In this document: piece after piece, positions 55,256-64,000 of the stretch
Layout of the letters: every line of letters begins with the position of its first letter
Numbering within the stretch: position 1 is the first letter of the stretch
Position numbers and translations under genes: made by a program
NCBI RefSeq assembly: GCF_001704415.2
Contig: NW_017189517.1
Span: 6,397,167-6,461,166, forward strand
DNA length: 64,000 nt
From: Capra hircus
Lineage: Eukaryota; Chordata; Mammalia; Artiodactyla; Bovidae
Direction: 5' to 3'
The notes under the pieces: model-generated
What the model was told of the DNA's origin: nothing
Seen by the model: the letters and a program-made list of their open reading frames with translations, nothing else
The model's database searches: none

Positions 55256-55513
55256 AAGTCGCTCCAGTCATGTCCGACTCTGTGTGACCCCATAGATGGC
55301 AGCCCACCAGGCTCCTCAGTCTCTGGGATTCTCCAGGCAAAAACACAGTGGTTGCCATTTCCTTCTCTAGTGCATGAAAGTGAAAAGTGAAAGTGAAGTC
55401 GCTCGGTTGTGTCCGACTCTTTGCGACCCCGTGGACTGCAGCCTACCAGGCTCCTCCATCCACGGGATTTTTCCAGGCAAGTGTACAGGAGTGGGGTGCC
55501 ATTGCCTTCTCCA
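55203..55513 (-). mobile_element. BOV-A2 SINE with long CTG tail
   Basis: Antisense dimer. Flanks TCTAATCCTCT (55194-55204) and TCTAATGCTCT (55514-55524) are an 11-bp duplication with one change, its end overlapping the repeat start. The CTG tail is expanded. Confidence 0.92.
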
Positions 55514-55534
55514 TCTAATGCTCTATGCTTTCTT

Positions 55535-55668
55535 TTTTTTTTTTTTATTTTTTTCTTTTTGGCTGCATCCAGCAGTATGTGGGACTTTCATTTCCTGGCC
55601 AGGGATTGAGCCTGGGCCCTCTGCAGTGGAAACGTAGAGGCTTAACCACTGGGCCATGGGGAAAGTCC
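55535..55668 (-). mobile_element. CHR-type tRNA-Glu SINE
   Basis: Antisense copy: T-rich stretch, TTTTTGGCTGCATCCAGCAG, CTGGCCAGGGATTGAGCC and an end at GGGGAAAGTCC. CTCTATGCTTTCTT flanks it perfectly at 55521-55534 and 55669-55682 (14 bp). Confidence 0.92.
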
Positions 55669-55682
55669 CTCTATGCTTTCTT

Positions 55683-57455
55683 AAATGAGAACAAATCATT
55701 GGAATTTCTTGTCACATGGACAATATGTCACATGGACAATATGTTTCAAGATTTTCTAATCATCTTTATAAAAAATATTTTTCAATATTATTTTTTCAAA
55801 GTATATAAAAGCATGGAAAAAACCTGTAAGAGGAAAAAAGAACTGTAGAAAGGTATCAGCATAAAAAATGGAAAAAGGTAGTGGGTAATAGTGCATCACA
55901 TCTTTCAAAATTAAAATCTGTCCAAAATTTAAAAGCATTTTTCATCTTTAGGGAATCACCAAATTCTTCCCTTAATGAAGAGTGATAGGTCCCTGGATGT
56001 TACACCTACTGCCACTTGCAATCATTTCTCTCTACCTTTATTTCCTATGGCTAGACACTAAGTAGCATTACCAAGATGCAAGTCTCAGAACTGCTTAGCA
56101 AGCTCATGTACTGTATTCTGAGTCAAGGGTAACTCCCAAACCATGGCCATCTTTCACAATTACCACCCCTTCTGACCAATCTGTCAGGAGTACCACTGTT
56201 TACTTCCCAGGCAGCCCTGGCCTCAGCAGAAATACACAACTTTTTTGTTTTGCATATTTTACTTACTATTCTCTGTGGTTAAAGACTATTATACTATTAT
56301 AGTGTCTGACAAATATAACCCAGCAGGTATCATGACACCACTTGGAGATGAACATTTTTGAAGGATTTATTTCATAAGGAAACACACCAACAAATAAAGC
56401 TGAACAGATGGATCCTGAACACAGATTCAGAAAAGTTGAACACAGCAAATAGTGAAGATTGATACCTACCTACAAAGCAGCAATCTGGACTCAGAGAACA
56501 GCAGGCTGCCACAGATATATGGCATATTTATTGAAACATAAAAAGAGTTTCACAGTCCTCCTAATTATTATACCTACCTCTGGTCACATAGAGCTAGTCT
56601 ATAGTGAGTTTTCCACTGATTTATTTAACTCTTAAATATCATAAACTCCTAAACAATACCTATGTTCATGCAGAAGCAACAAATTTTCTGCTATGCTTTT
56701 AAACATTGTTTGCACTTTTGAAATGTCAGTGATATTTGCAGTTCTAAACATTGTGTTTCATGCCATTTCAAAGGTGCAGTTGTTAGAGCCAAAAATATTC
56801 ATGTTTTAAAATCCTATCTCATATAAATGGCTCAGGGTCAAAAGACATGAAAAATCTCTGTTTCATCTTAAGTCTGCTCAAATGCCTTATATAAAAGAAT
56901 GTCAGGAAGAAAATAAATCCTGGAAGATTCTCCTGCTTTGCAAAATGAAAGAAAACCTTAGATTTATCTCAATTCCCATTACAGTTTGCAAAAGTGCTTC
57001 TCAACTAACAAATTTTAACACATCAGTAAAATCATTCCATTTAATGTAGCTAAACACTGAAAATAACACTGTGTTTTTGACTGATAGCAATAGGAAAATT
57101 TCCTCTTCCTGGAAACTGAAGATGTCACATTTTGTGTATGCTAAGACAGGCCCTCACCTCCTGAATTTCATGTCTTTCACTTGCATTCCATGACCTTTAA
57201 AGAACACGGTCAGAATTAAAACTGGTCAGCAAGTCTAAGAATCCAGTGTGATGAACAGAAGCCCTACAGCCAAGCTCATGCATTCAAGAGATGCCAAGCC
57301 TTTGGAGTCTAGCCTCTTGTTGATGTTTTCTGTATTTAACAGTAATAACAAAATAGTAATTAACAAGATAATTAACAAAATTAACAAAATAATTAAAAAC
57401 AAGATGCATTCATTCAATATTTTTCACATATTAAATATGATTATATTATTATGGC
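55683..57455. other. Unique-looking DNA, 1.8 kb
   Basis: AT-rich sequence without a family I can name. It contains a 16-bp tandem duplication at 55711-55742. Frames are at most about 60 codons except one that only runs into the following BovB. Confidence 0.45.
55711..55742 (+). repeat. Perfect 16-bp tandem duplication
   Basis: GTCACATGGACAATAT occurs twice in a row (55711-55726, 55727-55742), probably replication slippage. Confidence 0.9.
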
Positions 57456-57872
57456 TATGTGAGAGTTGGACTGTGAAGAAAGCTGAGCGCCAAAGAATTG
57501 ATGCTTTTGAACTGTGGTGTTGGAGAAGACTCTTGAGAGTCCCTTGGACTGCAAGGACATCCAATCAGTCCATTCTAAAGGAGATCAGCCCTGGGTGCTT
57601 TTAGGAAGGAAAGACGCTGAAGCTGAAACTCCAGTACTTTGGCCACCTCATGCAAAGAGTTGACTCATTGGAAACGACTCTGATGCTGGGAGGGATTGGG
57701 GGCAGGAGGAAGAGGGGATGACAGAGGATGAGATGGCTGGATAGCATCACCGACTCGATGGACGTGAGTTTGAGTGAACTCCGGGAGATGGTGATGGACA
57801 GGGAAGCCTGGCATGCTGCGATTCATGGGGTTGCAAAGAGTCGGACATGACTGAGCGACTGAACTGAACTGA
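57456..57872 (+). mobile_element. BovB 3'-end insertion, 0.42 kb
   Basis: Sense copy from TGTGAGAGTTGGACTGTGAA to GACTGAACTGAACTGA. It encodes the ELWCWRRLLRVPWTAR part, in frame with a chance frame of the upstream DNA (57248-57604); that join is not a gene. Confidence 0.9.
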
Positions 57873-57925
57873 TGCACATTGAGTTACTTTTTTAAGACAA
57901 AGGATATAAAGCAAAATTTAATATT

Positions 57926-58030
57926 TTTTAAAAATTTTTATTTCATATTGGAGTATAGTTGATTTACAATGTTGTGTTAGTTTCAAGTATATAGCAAAGT
58001 GATTCAGTTATACATATGTCTATTCTTTTT
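57926..58030 (-). mobile_element. L1 3' end fragment (tentative)
   Basis: TATTGGAGTATAGTTGATTT, ACAATGTTGTGTTAGTTTCA and GCAAAGTGATTCAGTTATAC are typical of an antisense cetartiodactyl L1 3' UTR. The same blocks recur at 59946-60102. Confidence 0.6.
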
Positions 58031-59096
58031 CATTCAATAATTTTAGCAGCTACTCAGCGTCAAATAGAGCATTAGGCCTTGGAGAGAGAGCTATGAAGAG
58101 ACCAGAAACTTCCTGTTAGCAGAAATGAGTCACAGGCTACAATTTGCTTCCAAGAAGGCAGAGAAAGTAACATTTTGGGTATTCCATCTTCTTGCATGGG
58201 AGATTGACAAGGAAGATGGAGTTGAGAATGGCATCTTGAGTGGGCAGCCTTCAATTTCTGCCGATACTAGTCTGATTCTTGATACAAACTATGTACAGTG
58301 CTCCTGGAAGTTGTGACTGAGATGGCCTGTGGGTGAATGACTAGGTTCCATCACTGAATTTTTGATATCTAAAAGGGACCTTTAGTGTGCAGGAAACACA
58401 ATTTGCCATTTTTTGGTTTGATATTAATTTATTAAAATTACAAAATAAAAAGTATATAAAAATCATAGTCTATTCCATAAATCTAGTACACTTTGTCAAT
58501 CACTTGCAAGAGAGCCTTCAATAAATGTTAATTCAACTCAGGCTGAACAGACTAAATTCTGCTTAATCCTGTTTGTAAACTTAGTTGCCTCAATTCTCTT
58601 CAACATTTCAAAGTGCATATATAAATCAAATATATCTGATACCTGACTAGATATACTGATCCCCAAAATCAAAACCTTACTACTTGCTTGAACAACTCAC
58701 GTATTTAATAAGTCAAGTTTATGTATATAAAGAATATAAAATGATCTTAAATATTCTAGTGCATTAATAGTATGTGTTAGTGTAAGTTGCTTTCAGTCGT
58801 GTCTGACTCTGCAACCCCATGGACTGTATAGCCCATCATGCTCCTCTGTCTTAAATGTACTCAAAATATTTTACATACTTTAATAAAAATCACAAATTAA
58901 TGAAATTTTAAAATTGGAATCTGTTCAAACTGTCACTCTAAATTATACCATGTTCTCTTCAACATCATAAGCAAATTAAATATCAACTGCTACACACATT
59001 ATTCTGAACTTCACATACTGGTATTAATACTATGGATTTGATTCACTTCACTATCCCTCTGTTTTATTCCAATCCTCCCTAAGATTTTAAAGATTC
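58031..59096. other. Unique-looking DNA with a SINE fragment
   Basis: About 1.1 kb, AT-rich after 58400. The only repeat I see is the Bov-tA piece at 58774-58850. Confidence 0.45.
58774..58850 (-). mobile_element. Bov-tA SINE fragment
   Basis: Antisense 3' end only: GTTAGTGTAAGTTGCTTTCA to CATGCTCCTCTGTC. Confidence 0.8.
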
Positions 59097-59110
59097 TGTG
59101 CTCACTTATG

Positions 59111-59318
59111 GGCTTCCCACAAGGCACTAGTGGTAAAGAATCCACCTGCAAATGTAGGTAGATGTAAGAGACACAGATTCCATCCCTGGGTTAGGAAGAT
59201 GCCGTAAGGGTGGGCACATCAACCCACTCCAGTATTCTTGCCAGGTGGATCCCATGGACTGAGAAGGGTCACACAGAGTTGGACATCACTGAAGTGACTA
59301 AGTGTACACACACACAAA
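59111..59318 (+). mobile_element. Bov-tA SINE with 14-bp target duplication
   Basis: Sense full-length copy, diverged, ending in a CA run. Flanks TGTGCTCACTTATG (59097-59110) and TGTGCTCAATTATG (59319-59332) differ at one base. Confidence 0.9.
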
Positions 59319-59332
59319 TGTGCTCAATTATG

Positions 59333-59945
59333 AGCCACAGATGTGAAAGTGGGATGGAGTAACAGAGGCAACAACATTGCCACAAGACTCTATTTGTGTG
59401 CAACTGTATAAACTGGAGTTGTTGTTTTTTTTAAATCACTATGGCTCCAGGGAACTCTAGATCCAATCCTTCAACTAGGGTTGGTTTCTTATGAGTTCAA
59501 GTAGCATCCTTACATCATTTTCCATCATTATCTAACTTGAATAGATGAAAGTCTTCAAAATGCTTCATCTCTCAAGTTCATAGCTAAACTACTTGAACTA
59601 ATTTCTACCACCTGAGTTAATTCAGGATTCTTCTTGTATGTTTTCATCTGAGCCTTCATTCTTATAGTGTAATGACATCTGATTATATTCTACACACTTC
59701 TCATATGGTGTCTCCAAGATATAAACTGCATATGATGATTCTCACTTTGGCACATGGCCACTACATAACTGTAACTTCTCCTGATTCCAGAGAGAGGAGT
59801 CTTGGGTCATGCAGTGGACAGAGCTGCCCTGTACTTTCATCATAGCCCTGGGACACTAGGCATATCAACTAGTTCGCTCTGCCAACTTTTATGCCTCACT
59901 GAGTACCCATGGAAACTTTGGAGCTGCCAAAGTTGCACGAACATT
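59333..59945. other. Unrecognised DNA
   Basis: About 600 bases with no repeat or coding feature that I can support. Confidence 0.45.
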
Positions 59946-60102
59946 GTTTTTCAACTTTTTATTTTGTACTGGGGCAGAGTCAATTAATGTTGTGATAGTT
60001 TCAGGTGAACAGCAAAAGGACTCAGCCAAACATATACTTGTATCCATTCTCCTCAAACTCCCCTCCCATCCAGGCTGCCACATAACACTGAGCAGAGTTC
60101 CA
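59946..60102 (-). mobile_element. L1 3' end fragment (tentative)
   Basis: AATGTTGTGATAGTTTCAGG, GAACAGCAAAAGGACTCAGC and AACACTGAGCAGAGTTCC match the antisense L1 3' UTR blocks also seen at 57926-58030, and extend further. Confidence 0.6.
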
Positions 60103-60120
60103 TGAGTTGCATGAGTGTTC

Positions 60121-60304
60121 TTCAGTTCAGTTCAGTTCATTTCAGTTCATTTCAGTTGCTCAGTCATGTCCGACTCTTTGCAGCGCCATGGACTGGAGGA
60201 CGCCAGACTTCCCTGTCCATCACCAACTCCCAGAGCTTATTCAAACTCATGTCTATTGAGCTGGTGATGCCATCCAACCATCTCATCGTCTGTCGTCCCC
60301 TTCT
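60121..60304 (-). mobile_element. BovB 3'-end insertion, 0.18 kb
   Basis: Antisense copy with a longer tail in which TTCAG units are interrupted twice by TTCAT. It is truncated at CTGTCGTCCCCTTCT. Confidence 0.9.
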
Positions 60305-60884
60305 TAAACCCTCTTTTTGCCTATGTTGCCCATGAGGGTGTTATCATTTGTACTTTGTCACACCAGGATGGTAGTTTCCCCAATGCTCATGCTTCTCTCT
60401 GTTCCCATACCAGTTCTGTGAAGAATGGTGACAAATCTTTGGCTTTCTACTCTAAATTGGCCTTCTACTCTCCTTGGCTCAAAGGGTTTTCCTGGTGAGT
60501 TTGAAGGGTAAAGAGGACGAGTTGTCCCCGTGTGCACCTAAATCTTGCCGCATTATACTTGAACACTTGCTTTTTGAACTTAGAGGCAAGACATTTGGGC
60601 TTCTTTGTTTCTCTGGGCCAATAGGTCAACTTTTTCCTGGGTTCAACTTAGCTCCTTTACTTACAGCTGAAATAGAAGAGGTCACATGGAAGAAGAAGAA
60701 GACTTATCAGTTAAGACACAAATAATTATTTGGCCAGCCTTGGTATCTTACTTGGGAGATGGAAGAATTTCTGTTACCACTTCTTCTAAGCAGGCCTCTG
60801 GTTCAATAGCTAGAACAGATGCAGTCTAGGATGAGAGTACCTTGCAGATTTATTGGAGTCAAGGCCAATGGCTTCTCTAAACAT
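60305..60884. other. Unrecognised DNA
   Basis: An 83-codon frame (60474-60725) has no recognised domain. I treat it as chance. Confidence 0.45.
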
Positions 60885-61170
60885 GACTGATTTCTATTTG
60901 TCCTTGAGCTCTCCATTTAAGTGTCACCTGATTGAGAAGGTCTTCTCTGACCTCTCAGGCCAGGCAAGGCCTCCCTATTACATATTCTCAAAGTAATCTT
61001 GTTTCTCTTTAAGCATAAGTTTCACTTGACATTTTGGTTTAATATTTACTTTAACTAGTAGACTAAGCACTCTGTGGGTCTTGGGACCTTCTTCTTCTTC
61101 AACATAGCTCACTCTCCAGCGCTGAGCAACTGCTGAAAAAATACTGGATGGATGAATCATTTTTGAAACT
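60885..61170 (+). mobile_element. L2 LINE 3' end
   Basis: AAGTGTCACCTGATTGAGAA, GGTCTTCTCTGACC, CTAAGCACTCTGTGGGTCTT, then CTCCAGCGCTGAGCAACTGC and GGATGGATGAAT follow the L2 3' end in order. Confidence 0.7.
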
Positions 61171-61205
61171 ATTGTAGTTAATGAAATACAGTAAACATTA
61201 ACAAA

Positions 61206-61415
61206 GGGCTTCCCCACTGGTACAGCAGAAAAGAATCCGCCTGCAATACAGGAGACACAGGTTTGATCACTGGGTCGGGAAGATCCCCTGGAGAAGGAAA
61301 TGGCAACCCACTCCAGTATTCTTGCCTGGAAATTCCCATGAACAGAGGAGACTGGCAGGCTACAGTCCATAGGGTCTCAAAGAGTCAGACATGACTTAGC
61401 GACTAAACAATAACC
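61206..61415 (+). mobile_element. Bov-tA SINE with target duplication
   Basis: Sense full-length copy from GGGCTTCCCCACTGG to GACTTAGCGACTAAACAA. Flanks AAACATTAACAAAG (61193-61206) and AAACATTAACAAG (61416-61428). Confidence 0.92.
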
Positions 61416-61428
61416 AAACATTAACAAG

Positions 61429-61783
61429 AAGCTAGGCTCTAAAGACTTGACATCTCTTCAGTGCATGAGCTTGGGCAGTGGGGCTTCTGGTCACCACACT
61501 GAATTCTTGGACTTGCTTACCAGCTTTAATTTTCACTAAGTTCTTGAAAGGTCATAGAATATAAGTAAAAGACATGAGATTCATGCCTTTAGAGCCATAT
61601 AGCAGCTTCATAAAGCTAAATTCTCAGAAACAGAACCACCAGGCTCAAAAGGTTAAAAGAAACAGCAAGGAGATGGAGGTAACAGAGAAAACATGAGAAG
61701 ATGTTTTAAATCTGAATGCTGACTGAATTATTCATTTCTATGAACTAAGACATCACAGATTTGAACTGAGTTTACCTGGAGAT
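61429..61783. other. Unrecognised DNA
   Basis: About 350 bases between two Bov-tA copies; nothing recognised. Confidence 0.4.
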
Positions 61784-61936
61784 CCGGGTGCATCACTGGG
61801 TTGGGAAGATCCCCTGGAGAAGGAAGTGGCAACCCACTCCAGTATTCTTGCCTGGAGAATTCCATGGACAGAAGAACCTGGCAGGCTACAGTCCAAAGGG
61901 TCACAAAGAGTCGGACATGACTGAGTGACTAACACT
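61784..61936 (+). mobile_element. Bov-tA SINE, 5'-truncated
   Basis: Sense copy beginning in the body (CACTGGGTTGGGAAGATCCC) and ending GACTGAGTGACTAACACT. Confidence 0.9.
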
Positions 61937-63359
61937 ATCTGGAAATAGCTAGATTAAGATTTTTATTGCTGTTGTTATTGTTGTGGTTTTTGTGTTCTAC
62001 TCCTATAAAGTAAACTAGGCACTTGAGAAAGAAAACGAATTTACTAACAGGAAAATGAAGTAAGTTTTGTTTCTGTATATTTGAGTTTGTGACTATGAAA
62101 TTCACACATTTATATCTCCTCTCTAGCTGCTCAAATCTTAGGAGGTTACCTGGCATCACACAGGAGAGATGAATTGGCAGATAAATATGTTTACAGAAGG
62201 CATCAGTCAGCCCACATTAAATTAACACATTTATCGATTTCCTACTATATGTTCAGCTCTGCTCAAGCTTGCTTTTTCTAATTTAAGCGCCTTCTAGGAT
62301 TTAAAGTAATCAGTTGACTTTGCAAGCTTGGGTGATACAAACCACAAAAGCTGAGTAGGAATATGAACTAGAGGCTTCCTAAGGCTATCGGAAGGCTGAA
62401 AACTCTGAAAAGAACTCAAGCACTTTTGTAAAAGGAAAGTGGAAAAACCGATGTTCTCCCTCCTCTCTTTTCCATTGCTGAAACTGTAAAGGTTTTACCT
62501 CTTTCCGTATTGATCATGACTCTGATTTCTTAAATGCCTGAAGAGAAGATTAAATGCTAAAATGTCTTTTTTCATAACCCAGCTGAACCCAAAGAACTTT
62601 TCTGACTATGTTCTATGATACACATTTGCAGTTTAAGAAAAGCACTATGGATGGAAAAGGTATTCAGGTGTTATGGAGTGGAGAGCATGAGAAGTCAATT
62701 CAACCAAATTCTCGATTTACCAAAAGGGAGATGAAGATGGAAGCCCAACAAGGCCTTAATGTTTTTGTTTGTTTGTTTAATTGTTTTAAATTTGGTTAAA
62801 AGGAAATGACCTAGGTTAATCATCATCATCAATATCATCAACTATGATAAGAAGCATGAAAGCTTATCTGTTGATTTTGCTTTGGCTTTCCAAGTAAATT
62901 GCACACTCTTATTTATCTAAGCAATTCCAAAACTACAGAATAAGCAAAATGGAATATAACCCATTTCAAGTTTGGATTCAGTTCATTCATTAACTTTGTT
63001 AAGAGCACATTGTATTTTCGTTTCTGCTAGAAATTTATTCCAGAGTGGGTCAATAAAGAGAGCAGATAGAGGAATGAATGGATGCAGAGCATTGTAAAAA
63101 ATAAATAAATGGCTATTTCCAATTGTTGGCTAGGTGCTTTCTGCAGCCTTTCTACAGACATTGGTTAAGTCACATTTCAATCATTAATCAAATTGAGTGT
63201 GTCCTTATCAGACATCACTTCTGGCCTTAGCTGCTCAACTTTGCAGCTCACTCCACTCCATCTAGGCTTCCTATCCACTCCCCAATTAATAGATGGTGTA
63301 CTTTATCTTCTGTAGGAATGGAAGTTTCCTTGGCTTATACTGCACAACCTTGTATATGT
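61937..63359. other. Unique-looking DNA, 1.4 kb
   Basis: AT-rich. Small ATC and GTTT runs occur (about 62820-62842 and 62763-62778). No repeat family or coding frame recognised. Confidence 0.45.
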
Positions 63360-63566
63360 GTGTGTGTTTAGTTGTGTCCAACTCTTTGCAACCCCGTGAA
63401 CTGTAGCCTGTCAGGCTCCTCTGTCCATGGAATTTTCTATGCAAGAATACTGGCATAGGTTGCCATCTTCTACTCCAGGGGATCTTCCAACCCGGGACTG
63501 AACCTGTGTCTCTTGCATCTCTTGCATTGGCAGGCAGATTCTTTACCACAACACCACCTGGGAAGA
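63360..63566 (-). mobile_element. Bov-tA SINE
   Basis: Antisense full-length copy from GTTTAGTTGTGTCCAACTC to CACAACACCACCTGGGAAG. It carries a duplicated TCTCTTGCA near 63511-63525. Confidence 0.9.
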
Positions 63567-63831
63567 AAAGTAGCCTCATATATGCATCAAACTAATTTTC
63601 AATCAAGCCACATCAACAACTCCTTGACATGCCTGTCAGTATCTGTATCTGTAAGTCCTCATCAGAGAGATGTGCTCTCTGGGGAAAAAATCTTTTTAAT
63701 AAGCAGCACCTTTCAACCCACTTTAAATACTTTACCCTACATCATGTTTATTTTCAAATAACTCTTTAGTATTTTAAAGTACATGTAAAATATATGACAA
63801 AACTTATCTTTTACTCTATCCTAAGGAATAA

Positions 63832-64000
63832 AAGGAAAAGGAGTACGTCAAGGTTGTATATTGTCACCCTGCTTATTTAACTTATTGCAGACTACATCAT
63901 GAGAAATGCTGGGCTGGAAGAAGCACAAGCTGGAATCAAGATTGCCGGGAGAAATACCAATAACCTCAGATATGCAGATGACACCACCCTTATGGCAGAA
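63832..64000 (+). mobile_element. BovB LINE, cut by window edge
   Basis: Sense copy beginning at AAGGAAAAGGAGTACGTCAA in the reverse transcriptase. It carries the YADD block (about 63969-63980) and runs out of the window. The residues NTNN resemble the copy at 413-3110. A base is missing in the LYAEYIM block (TTATTGCAGACTAC), so the frame is broken. Confidence 0.9.

Noticed and set aside
57248..57604. A 118-codon frame ending in a reverse transcriptase C-terminus
   Set aside because: The first part is AT-rich unrelated DNA; the second is a 5'-truncated BovB. The join is chance read-through.

Overview
The window is nuclear DNA of a ruminant, most likely a bovid. This rests on repeat content: many BovB (RTE-type) LINE copies, BOV-A2 dimer SINEs with CTG/CAG tails, tRNA-derived Bov-tA SINEs that share their 3' end with BovB, and CHR-type tRNA-Glu SINEs of cetartiodactyls. 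Older mammalian layers (L2, MIR, L1M, MaLR, MER5-like hAT elements) lie beneath them. I recognise no host protein-coding exon, rRNA, tRNA or CRISPR array. Every long reading frame I could explain belongs to a retrotransposon or an endogenous retrovirus, and all are broken. Family names come from recognising consensus sequences by eye; no database was searched.

Layout. 0-5.7 kb: BovB pieces, a Bov-tA, and a solo LTR invaded by a Bov-tA that was itself invaded by a BovB. 5.7-13.6 kb: mostly unique DNA with a cluster of four MER5-like elements, one BovB, a MIR, a CHR SINE and a MaLR LTR. 13.8-17.1 kb: a nearly full-length antisense BovB plus a second fragment. 18-23.7 kb: an old L1 split by two BovB insertions. 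24.3-32.2 kb: a younger L1 in two opposed halves, invaded by a full-length BovB that keeps its GC-rich 5' UTR repeats and by a BOV-A2, followed by another antisense BovB. 32-38.7 kb: largely unique. 38.7-50.8 kb: an L1 that received a 10.1-kb class-I-like provirus (two LTRs, env remnant) and a solo LTR; the provirus holds two BovB copies in opposite orientation. 51-55.7 kb: L1, L2, SINEs and a BovB, including two elements inserted at one target site. 55.7-64 kb: mostly unique, with SINEs and small LINE pieces, ending inside another BovB.

BovB sequence alone adds up to about 22 kb, roughly a third of the window. The copies encode parts of one protein, an N-terminal region, an APE-type endonuclease and a reverse transcriptase with a YADD motif. 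None is intact. Bov-tA and BOV-A2 end in sequence like the BovB 3' end and are thought to use its enzyme. Target-site duplications let the insertion order be read in many places. I found no new functional system. The most informative items are the nested insertions, the triplicated 11-bp target site, the full BovB 5' UTR, the split provirus, and marker residues that separate BovB subfamilies.
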